From an uncultured Clostridia bacterium (GTDB lineage Bacteria > Bacillota > Clostridia > Oscillospirales > Ruminococcaceae), in contig CAMUJF010000004.1 of assembly GCA_947089135.1 (NCBI GenBank), positions 1-64,000 on the forward strand: a stretch of 64,000 nucleotides of DNA. The letters run 5' to 3'. Position numbers and translations under genes: made by a program. This document shows positions 1 through 8,380 of the stretch, piece after piece. Under the pieces are notes generated by a model. It saw only the letters and a program-made list of their open reading frames with translations. It searched no databases and was not told where the DNA came from. The number at the start of each line of letters is the position of its first letter. Position 1 is the stretch's first letter.

Positions 1-53
1 AGGGGAACGCCTCTGCTAAAACCGCACTGCGTGCGGCTGAGGGCGTTCCCCTA
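1..53. repeat. Inverted repeat, hairpin element
   Basis: The arms AGGGGAACGCC and GGCGTTCCCCT enclose a second inner hairpin (CCGCAC/GTGCGG). There is no clear T-run after it. It could be the terminator of a gene left of the window or a short palindromic repeat; only one copy is seen here. Confidence 0.5.
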
Positions 54-179
54 ATTCCGGCAGTGTTAGGTTAATTTACTGGATTGCTATAATTTTGCTT
101 AGATCGCTCTGCTTGACAAAAGTTAAATTTTATATTATAATAATGTAAAATATTTTTGCTTTCAAAGAAAGGGTATTTT

Positions 180-1184
180 ATGGAACAATTTTACAGCGCC
201 CCCCCTCAGCCCGTTCAAGTCTCTGTCAGACCGGATAAAGAAGAGCGCAGACAGATTCGTAAAAAATACAATATTATCGCCGCCGTACTGCTTGTAAATA
301 TTATTATTTTTAACGGAATGGCTATAGGAAGCGCGTTTTTTGGCGATTCTCCCGTATGGAACAGCGAGTTCTTCAGTACCGCATTTTCCTGTTGCGTACC
401 GATAATCAGCGAGATAACGGCAATAATTATCGGCATAAAGGTTCTCGGTATCGATTTCAAACCGCTGATGACAAGAAACGGCTTCAACGGCGGAACAATG
501 CTGAAGCTGATCACTCTTGCCCTCGGCTTGCAGACCGCCGCCTCGATCCTTGCGGCTCTTGTCACGTCGGTTCTCGAAGGCTTCGGGATCGAGCCGCGTC
601 CGGTGGATCTTTCCGCAACCGAATCCCTGCCGGCAAATCTGCTGATGTACTTCTATGCCTGCCTGCTGGGACCCGTACTTGAGGAGCTTCTTTACCGCGG
701 GATACTTTTGCAGTCCATGCGGAAGTACAACGAAAGATTTGCGATCTTTCTTTCCGCCGCAATATTCGGTCTTATGCACCAGAATTACCAGCAGTTCATA
801 CTCGGATTTCTGATTGGAATACCCCTTGCGGTTGTAACAATAAAGAGCGGTTCCATAGTTCCCGCAATTTTTACACACATAGCAGCGAATACCAGCGCAA
901 TGTTTTTCAATTGTTGGATACAATACTCAAACCCCGATTTTTTTGAAGCGCCGCTCAACGCTTCCTTTTCCGGAGCGGTTATTATTACGGTGCTGTTCAG
1001 AATTGCAATAATGCTCGCCGCTTTGGTTGTGGGAATAGTCGTCCTCGTCAAGGGCGGGAATATGAGCCGTCCGACTCCCGCGGGGAAATCACGTGCTATG
1101 CCTGTTTTTGTCACCGCTGCGGCGTGGTGGGTCATCTTTCTGATATATGCATTTTTTAATTTTGTGCTGCCTTTTATGGCATAA
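180..1184 (+). CDS. CPBP family intramembrane metalloprotease
   Basis: This is a polytopic membrane protein of about 334 residues with the CPBP (Abi/CAAX protease-like) signature. EELLYR supplies the paired Glu and the Arg, a later His lies in FGLMHQN, and a third motif FTHIAANTS sits in the next helix. Such proteins cleave substrates within the membrane, and in Gram-positives they are often linked to bacteriocin maturation or self-immunity. ATG 180 was chosen over an upstream in-frame TTG at 156 because AAAGAAAGGG lies just before it. The gene converges on an ABC exporter pair and ends at a strong terminator. The substrate is unknown. Confidence 0.88.
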   Translation: MEQFYSAPPQPVQVSVRPDKEERRQIRKKYNIIAAVLLVNIIIFNGMAIGSAFFGDSPVWNSEFFSTAFSCCVPIISEITAIIIGIKVLGIDFKPLMTRNGFNGGTMLKLITLALGLQTAASILAALVTSVLEGFGIEPRPVDLSATESLPANLLMYFYACLLGPVLEELLYRGILLQSMRKYNERFAIFLSAAIFGLMHQNYQQFILGFLIGIPLAVVTIKSGSIVPAIFTHIAANTSAMFFNCWIQYSNPDFFEAPLNASFSGAVIITVLFRIAIMLAALVVGIVVLVKGGNMSRPTPAGKSRAMPVFVTAAAWWVIFLIYAFFNFVLPFMA

Positions 1185-1206
1185 GATTGAAATCTCAAAA
1201 GCTCAT

Positions 1207-1245
1207 AACGGGTACGGAGCCGTTTAGGTTCTGTACCCGTTTTTA
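1207..1245 (+). terminator. Intrinsic terminator after the CPBP gene
   Basis: Stem AACGGGTAC/GTACCCGTT is followed by TTTTTAC. It ends the CPBP transcript and lies 3 nt from the stop of the convergent ABC gene. Confidence 0.75.
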
Positions 1246-1247
1246 CT

Positions 1248-3065
1248 TTATATATAGTATTGCGCCTGAGCCTTGAACATCTCGGCATACAGACCGTCCT
1301 GCTTTCTGAGCAGCTCATCGTGGGTACCGAATTCCTTTATCGTACCCTCCGAAAATACTGCGATATGGTCGCAGAACTTGCAGCTTGAAAGCCTGTGGGA
1401 AATATAGACTGCTGTTTTCCCTCCTACAAGCTCGTCGAACTGCTTGTAGATCTCGTACTCCGCAACGGGGTCGAGAGCGGCTGTGGGTTCGTCCAGAATT
1501 ACTACGGGAGCGTCCTTGTAGAGCGCGCGGGCAATTGCAAGCTTCTGCTGCTCGCCTCCGGAAAGCTCCACACCCTCTTTGTCGAACATCTTGAACATCA
1601 TGGTGTCGCGACCTTTGGGCAGACTTTTCACCTTTTCGTCAAGCCCAACCTTTTCAAGCAGGGAATCCACTACATCGGGCGGCTCTTCTTTTCCCAGAAG
1701 AACGTTTTCATCCACTGAAAACGCAAGCAGGCGGAAATCCTGGAACACCACCGCAAACAGCTTCATGTACTCTTCATAGTCATAGCTTTTGATATTAACT
1801 CCATCGAGGAGTATTTCACCGCTGTCCGTATCGTAAAGACGGCACAGAAGCTTGATAAAGGTAGTCTTGCCCGCGCCGTTCAGTCCCACAACGGAAAGCT
1901 TTTCTCCGCTGTGCAGAGTAATGGAAACGTTATCCAAAACCTTTACGCCGGTGTTCGGGTAGGAAAAGCTCACATTCCTGAATTCAATAGTGTGCCCCTT
2001 TTCAAGACTTTGTACCTTTCTGTCGCCTTTTTCCATGTATGGAGGATACTCCATGAACTTCACTATCTCGTAAGCGTAGCTGCTTGCCTTTTCTACCTCC
2101 TGAAATCCGAAAATGACTCCCTGCAAAGCGTTGCTGAGCGTACCCGAAGCGTTCACAAGCTGTGAGAAAGTACCTATGGTAATTTTTCCTATTATTGCAA
2201 GAATACCGAGGTACAGATATGTACCGAAATCTCTTGCCGCCGCAATGACAGAGTCCATGATAATATAGGGAAATTTCTTGCTGTATATTTTTTCCCAGTA
2301 GGCGTTCAGGCGTTTTATCTGCTGTGAAGCCTTTTCTATCATCATTCCTCCCGCGCTGTAGAGCCGTACGTCTTTGCCGCCGCGGTAATCCTCCATTTCC
2401 CAGAGAATGTGTCCGAAAATGCGGTTTATTCCCGACAGTTCGGAAAATTCCTTAACGTCGATGTCATTCTTTTTCTTGTTGATGACCGCGCTTGCAACGA
2501 GAAGTACTCCCACCGGAAGCAGCAGCAGCGGAGCTGTCGTTATCATAACCGCCGCCGCGCCGAATATTTTCAGCGAGTTGGCTATGGTATTGAAAAACGC
2601 CTTTGCGATGTTGTGCACCCCTCCGGAGTAATTAATTCCGTCGCGGGCTTTCTTTATCTGCTCGAGAGCCTCTTTGTTTTCAGTCAGCGCAAAGTCAAGC
2701 TCCATGCACCTGCCGGAAATATCCACTGATGTTGCGTTCATAAAGAAATCCGCATATTTTTCCAGATGCGTGGTAAGCGCGCTGTTTGAAGCGCGAAGGA
2801 CAATGCTTGAGACTACCATAAGTCCGCCGTAAAGGCATATCGTTCTTATATCCTTTTCGGGAGCGATAAGAGAGTCCACCAGCAGCGGCATAAAGATAAT
2901 ATCCGCCATGGGAGCCGCCGCCATGAGCAGCACATTTATTGCCGACAGAATGAAGTACGCCTTTGACTTCCTCCAAGCGTCGGGGAAGAAATATTTCAGA
3001 ACAGGCATGACCTTGCTTTTTTCTTTTTTGCCCGTTTTAACTTCTTTGCTTGCTGTATCAGCCAT
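1248..3065 (-). CDS. ABC exporter half-transporter, second subunit
   Basis: This 605-residue protein fuses an N-terminal six-helix membrane domain (about residues 30-320) to a C-terminal ATPase. It has Walker A GLNGAGKTT, signature LSGGEQQ, Walker B VVILDEP and the switch His in YISHRLSS. Exporters of this type work as homo- or heterodimers and move drugs, lipids or peptides outward. The start ATG overlaps the upstream gene by 8 nt (ATGGCTGA), so translation is coupled and a heterodimer with the 3058-4953 product is very likely. SD GGAGGGAGTGA precedes it. The substrate cannot be read from sequence. Confidence 0.93.
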   Translation of the reverse strand: MADTASKEVKTGKKEKSKVMPVLKYFFPDAWRKSKAYFILSAINVLLMAAAPMADIIFMPLLVDSLIAPEKDIRTICLYGGLMVVSSIVLRASNSALTTHLEKYADFFMNATSVDISGRCMELDFALTENKEALEQIKKARDGINYSGGVHNIAKAFFNTIANSLKIFGAAAVMITTAPLLLLPVGVLLVASAVINKKKNDIDVKEFSELSGINRIFGHILWEMEDYRGGKDVRLYSAGGMMIEKASQQIKRLNAYWEKIYSKKFPYIIMDSVIAAARDFGTYLYLGILAIIGKITIGTFSQLVNASGTLSNALQGVIFGFQEVEKASSYAYEIVKFMEYPPYMEKGDRKVQSLEKGHTIEFRNVSFSYPNTGVKVLDNVSITLHSGEKLSVVGLNGAGKTTFIKLLCRLYDTDSGEILLDGVNIKSYDYEEYMKLFAVVFQDFRLLAFSVDENVLLGKEEPPDVVDSLLEKVGLDEKVKSLPKGRDTMMFKMFDKEGVELSGGEQQKLAIARALYKDAPVVILDEPTAALDPVAEYEIYKQFDELVGGKTAVYISHRLSSCKFCDHIAVFSEGTIKEFGTHDELLRKQDGLYAEMFKAQAQYYI

Positions 3066-4953
3066 TTTCCGTCACTCCCTCCGATAAAATAACGTCCTTG
3101 TCCTCCACGTAGTACTGCGCCTGAACGCGGAACATCTCAGCATATTCTCCGTTCAGCTCCATAAGCTGTTCGTGAGTACCGGTCTCAACCATTTCGCCTT
3201 TTGCAAACATCGCTACCCTGTCGCAGAAACGGGTGGAGGACAGCCTGTGTGAAATATAGACCGCCGTTTTTTTGCCAATCATGCCGTCGAAGCTTTGGTA
3301 CAGACGGTACTCTGCGAGAGCGTCCAATGCCGCCGTAGGCTCGTCGAGAACGATGATCTTCGACTCCTTGTAAAGAGCGCGCGCAAGGGCAAGCTTCTGC
3401 TTTTCGCCGCCCGAAAGGTCTACGCCGTCGTCGTACAGAACCTTTAAAAGCTCGGTGTCAACGCCCTTTTCGAGGGAATCTATCTTCTCTCCCAGACCCG
3501 CGCTGCGGAGAACGCTTTCCGCCATGTCCTTATCGGTATTGAACGGCTCGCTCATGGACACGTTCTCGCACATGGGGAACGCGAAAACCGTAACGTCCTG
3601 AAAAGCGGGCGCGAACATTCTGAAATATTCAGCCCTGTCAAAGCTGCGGATATCCGTGCCGTTCAGCAGGATACGTCCCTCGGTAACATCGTAAAGCCTC
3701 AGTAAAAGCTTGATAAAGGTAGTCTTTCCCGCGCCGTTAAGTCCCACCACCGCAAGCTTTTCTCCGGGAGAAAGGGTGATGTTGATGTTTTTCAGCGCGT
3801 ATTTTTCCTGTCCCTTGTAGCGGAACGAAACGTTCTCAAAGGTAAATGTATAGTCCTCAGCTTCGGGAATGGGAATGGTCTTAGCGGTATCGTCCCCGAC
3901 GGGGATATCCATATAGCTGCGGAAATCGTCCGTGTGTGCGGAACGCTCCTTAAGCCCTGACATAGCTATCAGAAGCTGGTTCACAGACTCCGAGAAAGCC
4001 ATTGCACTTGAAAAATAAAGCGTAAAGTTACCTATGGAAAGTCCGTCCTTGACCACGCTCCAGATCAGCCAGCCCACAACGATACTGTTGCAGATGAACG
4101 CTATACCGTGGGCGAAAAGGGTGTTCCAGACCCAGTACTGCCGCGACCTGCGCCAATGCTCAAGTTCTTTGTCGTATACCTTTTTCTGCCGCAGGGACAG
4201 AAATTTTTTCATTCCGAAAAGCCTGATATCCTTTGCGTAGGAAAAATCCGTCGTAACGTTTTCCATGTATTCAAGCTTGCGCCAGTGGGGCATCATGGCG
4301 TCCCACATTTCTTTTTTATCTTTTTTTCTTATGTAGTCGAAAAATAGAAACTGGATCACCGACAACACGCCGACAACAAGGATTATCCACAGGTTAAAGG
4401 AAGCCATAATGATTGTGGAGGTGATTACCGAAACGACAAAAATCATCATGGTCTGCATATAGCTCATCATTCCCTGAACGCCCTGCCAGTCGCCGCTTGT
4501 GGCTCGCTTTGCTTTTTGCAGACGATCCAGCATTTCGGGAGTTTCAAGCGTTTCGTACTCCATTGACAAGGTTTTTGCGATACGCTCCTTTACAAGCATC
4601 ATGCGTATATAGGTAAATCCAACGTTCATCTTCTGGGTGGAAATATTGTTCACGCACATAAAGAAAAGCTCCACTAAAGCCGCGGCAGCCACAAGTATAA
4701 GCAGCGGTTTAACGTCCTTGTCGGGAGAAGCCGCCTGCTGCTCGATCATGTCGATAACAAGTTTTCCGATAAAGCTCCATACATAATAATACATGGACGC
4801 GCCTGCTATTCCGCCTGCAATAAGCAGTAAAAACAAAGATTTGCGGTACCTCATGAACGCTTTAAGAATATACACGACATTGCTGAAAACGCCGTAATCC
4901 TTGTGGAATTCGTCGGTGTTTTCCTCTTTTTTAGGTTTGTTGAATATGCCCAT
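3058..4953 (-). CDS. ABC exporter half-transporter, first subunit
   Basis: The 631-residue product has a transmembrane exporter domain then an ATPase with Walker A GLNGAGKTT, signature LSGGEKQK, Walker B IIVLDEP and His in YISHRLSS. Both partners look catalytically complete in these motifs. It is the first gene of a two-gene operon read away from the divergent XRE regulator, with SD AAAGGAGG. The regulator gene and its operators lie in the shared intergenic region, so the pair is probably induced through that regulator. Export of an antimicrobial or peptide is a reasonable but unproven role. Confidence 0.93.
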   Translation of the reverse strand: MGIFNKPKKEENTDEFHKDYGVFSNVVYILKAFMRYRKSLFLLLIAGGIAGASMYYYVWSFIGKLVIDMIEQQAASPDKDVKPLLILVAAAALVELFFMCVNNISTQKMNVGFTYIRMMLVKERIAKTLSMEYETLETPEMLDRLQKAKRATSGDWQGVQGMMSYMQTMMIFVVSVITSTIIMASFNLWIILVVGVLSVIQFLFFDYIRKKDKKEMWDAMMPHWRKLEYMENVTTDFSYAKDIRLFGMKKFLSLRQKKVYDKELEHWRRSRQYWVWNTLFAHGIAFICNSIVVGWLIWSVVKDGLSIGNFTLYFSSAMAFSESVNQLLIAMSGLKERSAHTDDFRSYMDIPVGDDTAKTIPIPEAEDYTFTFENVSFRYKGQEKYALKNINITLSPGEKLAVVGLNGAGKTTFIKLLLRLYDVTEGRILLNGTDIRSFDRAEYFRMFAPAFQDVTVFAFPMCENVSMSEPFNTDKDMAESVLRSAGLGEKIDSLEKGVDTELLKVLYDDGVDLSGGEKQKLALARALYKESKIIVLDEPTAALDALAEYRLYQSFDGMIGKKTAVYISHRLSSTRFCDRVAMFAKGEMVETGTHEQLMELNGEYAEMFRVQAQYYVEDKDVILSEGVTENG

Positions 4954-5122
4954 ATTGAGCCTCCTTTTCCGTATATTTGTTTGATTTATTTGTAGGCAGC
5001 CCTGACGTCCCGCAGCGAAGCGTCACCTTTTATGTCGGTTTCGGCAACAAAAGGTTCGCTCCGAATTATTTTTGAAACAATATTGCATGATTTTTTTAAT
5101 TACCCCCTTAATTTGCCGCCTG

Positions 5123-5192
5123 ATTGTCCTATAACAGGACAATATTTCTCCCAAAAGAGTATATCATAATAATTGTCCTATGTCAAGACAAA
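5123..5192. promoter_or_regulatory. Paired dyad operators of the XRE/ABC intergenic region
   Basis: Two dyads share one design. At 5123-5143 a perfect 8-bp inverted repeat ATTGTCCT/AGGACAAT has a 5-nt spacer. At 5172-5192 a near copy ATTGTCCT/AAGACAAA also has a 5-nt spacer. They are 49 bp apart and lie just upstream of the XRE start. The likely ligand is the adjacent XRE protein, controlling itself and the divergent exporter. Confidence 0.75.
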
Positions 5193-5213
5193 TACTTCAA
5201 AGGAGAGTATAAA

Positions 5214-5453
5214 ATGGCGCGTATAATCGACGGCGAAAGGAAAAACATGGTCGGAAACAAGGTTCGGGAGTTCCGTATTGCCAGAAAAATGAGTCAGCAA
5301 AGGCTTTCGGACAAGCTTGAAACCGTTGCGGTGTACATCTGCCGCGGCTCTGTTTCCCGCATTGAAGACGGCACAAGAACCGTCTCCGACATTGAACTTT
5401 ACGGACTATCCAAGATCCTCGGCGTACCCGTGAGCGATTTTTTTGAAGAGTAA
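5214..5453 (+). CDS. XRE family helix-turn-helix regulator
   Basis: This 79-residue protein is essentially one HTH_XRE domain (VREFRIARKMSQQRLSDKLE, then the recognition region and FFEE tail). ATG 5214 is preferred over upstream in-frame codons because AAAGGAGAG sits 7-8 nt before it; the longer frame would overlap the operator dyads. It is divergent from the ABC exporter, so it probably represses exporter and self by binding the two TTGTCCT dyads. No ligand domain is present, so the signal would have to act through the HTH protein itself or a partner. Confidence 0.85.
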   Translation: MARIIDGERKNMVGNKVREFRIARKMSQQRLSDKLETVAVYICRGSVSRIEDGTRTVSDIELYGLSKILGVPVSDFFEE

Positions 5454-5489
5454 AACAAAAGCGCCCCCTCGGACAAACCGAAAGAGCGC
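5450..5489 (-). terminator. Terminator of the minus-strand mini-gene
   Basis: In minus-strand RNA a 12-bp stem forms between GCGCTCTTTCGG and its partner, with four U-G pairs, followed by CTTTTGTTTT. In plus-strand RNA the same positions become C-A mismatches, so the hairpin is built for minus transcription. Confidence 0.65.
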
Positions 5490-5517
5490 ACACATATCTT
5501 TAATAAAGACTAAAACA

Positions 5518-5589
5518 TCACAATAGTTTTAATAAAGCGTGAACAGCTGCAAATCGGTTTTGTCTTTTACGGATATTTCTGATCGTCAT
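5518..5589 (-). CDS. Putative 23-residue basic micropeptide
   Basis: A complete mini-gene can be read: promoter (5623-5651), SD AGGAAAGGGG 8 nt before the ATG, an open frame of 23 codons, and a dedicated terminator. The peptide begins MTIRNIRKRQNRF and ends HALLKLL, so it is strongly basic with a short hydrophobic tail. No family is recognised. It could be a small toxin, a signalling peptide or the leader of an sRNA. It shares no promoter with the neighbours XRE and ftsZ. Translation is inferred from the SD alone. Confidence 0.5.
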   Translation of the reverse strand: MTIRNIRKRQNRFAAVHALLKLL

Positions 5590-5622
5590 ACTGTTCACCC
5601 CTTTCCTGTAATAATATTTTAC

Positions 5623-5651
5623 AGTTTAGCATAATTTTCATTAGTTGTCAA
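5623..5651 (-). promoter_or_regulatory. Sigma-70 type promoter of the 23-codon mini-gene
   Basis: On the minus strand, -35 TTGACA (5646-5651) and -10 TAAACT (5623-5628) are 17 bp apart. The start would fall near 5616, about 27 nt before the ATG. Confidence 0.65.
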
Positions 5652-5777
5652 GAGCTTTTTTGAATTTTTGGAACAACTTTTTACAAGCCTTTCCTGCGGT
5701 TTTCATGCAGTTTTCACAAAGCGGCAGTATACTTTAACCATAGTCAAAAACAAAATTTCATGTAAATAAAAATACGT

Positions 5778-5840
5778 CAGCTTACAAGCGGGACTTGCTG
5801 AAGCAAGACAAGCATGGAAGCGAAACCTGCTTGTAAGCTG
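5778..5840. repeat. Long structured hairpin in intergenic region
   Basis: Arms CAGCTTACAAGCGGG (5778-5792) and CCTGCTTGTAAGCTG (5826-5840) pair over 15 bp with one G-U in plus-strand RNA. The loop holds a second hairpin CTTGC-TGAA-GCAAG. With the GC-rich stretch to 6030 and the palindrome at 6034 this fills the roughly 500-nt space before ftsZ. No coding potential was recognised there. Confidence 0.5.
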
Positions 5841-6033
5841 GATACGCACGGAAGCGGAAGTATTGAAAGGCGCTCGGAAAAAATAACGAATCGCTGCGGA
5901 TTTTGACTTTTTTCTGCCGTCCTCGTCTCCATTCGCATAAGCTGTGGAGTCCGCGGATAACCGACGGACAGCGGGCGGCGCCCACCAACAGTCTGCAGGA
6001 TCCCCCCTCTTGCAGTTACCTATATAGATTCCC

Positions 6034-6087
6034 AATAATACCGAAAGTCCCCTGTCTCGCAAAAGGCAGGGGACTTTCGGTATTATT
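6034..6087. repeat. Perfect 21-bp inverted repeat, palindromic element
   Basis: Arms starting AATAATACCGAAAG at 6034-6054 and their exact complement at 6067-6087 flank a 12-nt loop. Imperfect pairing continues outward (GATTCCCAA against TTGGAAATTC). The arms are longer and more perfect than a usual terminator, which suggests a small palindromic mobile repeat. There is a single copy in the window. Confidence 0.6.
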
Positions 6088-6098
6088 CGTTGGAAATT

Positions 6099-6133
6099 CA
6101 AAAAGGCTCGTCCCGAAAACCGGAACGAGCCTT
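6099..6133 (-). terminator. ftsZ: Terminator of ftsZ / dcw operon
   Basis: In minus-strand RNA AAGGCTCGTTCCG pairs with CGGGACGAGCCTT and is followed by TTTG. It lies 16 nt after the ftsZ stop. Confidence 0.8.
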
Positions 6134-6148
6134 ACTGCTTTGTGCAGT

Positions 6149-7234
6149 TTATGTTCTGTCGTTGAAAATACCCAACAGAGCGCTGTAATCGTCTATTGCC
6201 GACGAAGTCGCGGGAGCCGCTTCCTCAGTCGCCGTATCCATAGGAGAATCCGCCTTTACAACGTTTCCTGCGCCAAAATCCTTGAAGCCCGATGCGATAA
6301 CGGTAAGATTGATCTCGTCCTCCATTTTCTCATCGAAGCTTGCGCCGAAGATAAGCTCAACATCGGGATCGGCAGCCTCCGTGATAAGCTTTGTAGCCGT
6401 GTCGATATCGGTGGAAAGCGCGTCCTCGGACATAACGATATTTACCAACAGTCTTGTAGCTCCGCTGATAGAGGTCTCAAGCAGAGGACTGGTGATAACG
6501 GCGTTTGCAGCCTCGGCAGCCTTGTCCTTGCCCGAACCGTGACCGATAGCCATATGTGCGTAACCTGCGTTCTTCATGGTGGTCTCAACGTCTGCGAAGT
6601 CCAAATTGATGAAGCCGTCTACTGTGATAAGCTCGGCAATGGACTTAACGCCGGTTTTAAGTATATTATCCGCCATGGCAAAGCTTTCTTTCATAGTGAG
6701 GGGCTTGTCGCTGGTGGAAATAAGTCTTTCGTTAGGGATGACCACAAGGGAATCCACGTTTTTCATAAGCTCGCCTATGCCGCGCTCCGCTTGAATCATT
6801 TTGGCTTTCTGCTCAAAATTGAAAGGCTTTGTTACAACGGCAACGGTAAGGATATCCATTTCCTTTGCTACCTCGGCAACGACGGGGGCCGCGCCTGTAC
6901 CCGTGCCTCCGCCCATACCCGCGGCAATGAACACCATAGTCGCGCCCTTGAGAGCGGCAGCGATCTCGTCGCGGTTCTCCTGAGCGGAACGCTCGCCTAT
7001 TTCGGGCTTGTTGCCCGCGCCGCGTCCTCTGGTAAGCTTTTCGCCTATCTGCACCTTTGTGGAAGCTTTGGAGGAACGCAATGCAGCCGCATCGGTATTC
7101 ACGGCGATGAACTCAACGTCGAAAATACCCTCCGTAGCCATGCAGTTAAGCGCGTTTCCGCCGCCTCCGCCGACGCCAACGACTTTTATATTAATATCGG
7201 AAAAGACTTCCTCGTTATCGACAGAAAATCCCAT
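6149..7234 (-). CDS. ftsZ: Cell division protein FtsZ
   Basis: This is the tubulin-like GTPase that polymerises into the Z ring at midcell and recruits the divisome. The 361-residue protein has the N-terminal nucleotide loop VGVGGGGGNALN and the tubulin signature GGGTGTGAAP near residue 110. It also has NLDFADVETTM and the usual GTPase and C-terminal domains. The tail ends IDDYSALLGIFNDR, a plausible but non-canonical C-terminal FtsA/SepF-binding peptide. SD AGGAGGA precedes the ATG. It is the last gene of the dcw cluster and also has its own promoter. No ftsA lies upstream, as expected if SepF is the anchor. Confidence 0.97.
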   Translation of the reverse strand: MGFSVDNEEVFSDINIKVVGVGGGGGNALNCMATEGIFDVEFIAVNTDAAALRSSKASTKVQIGEKLTRGRGAGNKPEIGERSAQENRDEIAAALKGATMVFIAAGMGGGTGTGAAPVVAEVAKEMDILTVAVVTKPFNFEQKAKMIQAERGIGELMKNVDSLVVIPNERLISTSDKPLTMKESFAMADNILKTGVKSIAELITVDGFINLDFADVETTMKNAGYAHMAIGHGSGKDKAAEAANAVITSPLLETSISGATRLLVNIVMSEDALSTDIDTATKLITEAADPDVELIFGASFDEKMEDEINLTVIASGFKDFGAGNVVKADSPMDTATEEAAPATSSAIDDYSALLGIFNDRT

Positions 7235-7376
7235 TTACAATGTCCTCCTAATTTAAATTCCATAAAAAGCAGTATTCTGTGATGACGAACCGTAAAAAGC
7301 CGTCCGTCCGCTGTTCCGCAGTACCTAAAGCAACGTTAAACTGCCAAAAGGGACACTTTCCAGATATACAACATTT

Positions 7377-7405
7377 ATTTTAACATACTTTAAAAATTTT
7401 TTCAA
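7377..7405 (-). promoter_or_regulatory. ftsZ: Promoter in front of ftsZ
   Basis: On the minus strand TTGAAA and TAAAAT are separated by 17 bp in the 219-nt ftsQ-ftsZ gap. It would let ftsZ be made at higher level than the upstream cell-wall genes. Confidence 0.5.
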
Positions 7406-7453
7406 GGGTTTTATAAAAAAAACATTGAATTTAGAAAAAATTACTAAACCGCG

Positions 7454-8347
7454 TTACTCAAAATTAAGTTTTGTTGACGTGTTTGTCGTTTCCTGAGATT
7501 CTGCGGAGGTTTCGGGAGCCGTTTCCTCCGTAACTGTTTCCGTGGCGGCTTCGGAGTTATGCAGGAATATCTCGTCTATCTGTTCAAGATCGGCTTTGCT
7601 GAGGAACTGTCCTCCGTTTTCAAGCATTTTCAGCCTGCCTTCCGCGCCCGGAGATATCCTTGTGGAGATTATTTCGTCAGCAAGTCTGAATTTGTATTCT
7701 GCGTCGGTAATAACTCCCAGTTCTATGTCTATTCTGTTATCGTAAAGACAGCTTATATTGAGGCGGTCGTTAACGTCAAAACTTGTTATTTTTGATACAA
7801 AGCTGTTTTCCGAAAGAGCCATCAGCTCGTAGATAACATCAGTCTTAGTCTCGTCCTCCGACCTGAATGTATCGCCCGGCTTCAGCTCCTCGGCGGGATT
7901 TACGCCGTAAAATACCGGAGTGTTCTCCGCTGGTTCTTCCGAAAGCCTGAGTATTTTACCCGTTTCGCTGATTATCATGTAGCCGCCCTCGTCCTGGAGA
8001 CTTGCGGTCTCAACGCAGGGCACTATCAGAATATCCACCGACGACGGCAGCTTTCTTCTGATATGCGCCTCCTCGATGTAGATAAGCTCCGATGTAATAG
8101 CTTTTTCAGCCTTTCCGAGATTCTTGCGTATCATGTTGTCGCCGCCCTGTATGCCGCTCACCTTTATTATCTCGTCAGCGGTATATATCGACGAACCGCT
8201 TAGCGCGGCGGTGTCAATATTGAAGAAGACCGTTACCGAAAGTACGGAAAATATTATCAGGACTATCAGCACTATTACGCTGTAGTGAAGCGACATATTG
8301 CGTTTGCGCTTCTGCTGCCCCTTTCTTCCGTTCTGCATTTTTATCAT
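7454..8347 (-). CDS. ftsQ: FtsQ/DivIB family division protein
   Basis: This bitopic membrane protein has 297 residues. The order is a basic cytoplasmic N-terminus (NGRKGQQKRKR), one membrane helix (about residues 22-44), then a POTRA-like domain starting at SIYTADEIIKVSGIQGGDNM. After the beta domain comes a Thr/Glu-rich, probably disordered tail (about the last 35 residues). FtsQ/DivIB forms a complex with FtsL and FtsB/DivIC to control septal synthesis. Identity rests on the POTRA pattern and the position between murA and ftsZ. The tail looks like a surface-exposed extension. Confidence 0.85.
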   Translation of the reverse strand: MIKMQNGRKGQQKRKRNMSLHYSVIVLIVLIIFSVLSVTVFFNIDTAALSGSSIYTADEIIKVSGIQGGDNMIRKNLGKAEKAITSELIYIEEAHIRRKLPSSVDILIVPCVETASLQDEGGYMIISETGKILRLSEEPAENTPVFYGVNPAEELKPGDTFRSEDETKTDVIYELMALSENSFVSKITSFDVNDRLNISCLYDNRIDIELGVITDAEYKFRLADEIISTRISPGAEGRLKMLENGGQFLSKADLEQIDEIFLHNSEAATETVTEETAPETSAESQETTNTSTKLNFE

Positions 8348-8380
8348 TCCTTTCGGTACGGACGGTTTTCTGCAAACCGT

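Noticed and set aside
5903..7282. 459-codon plus-strand frame over ftsZ
   Set aside because: It is antisense to ftsZ, has no SD at its start and contains no protein motif; the FtsZ frame explains the stretch.
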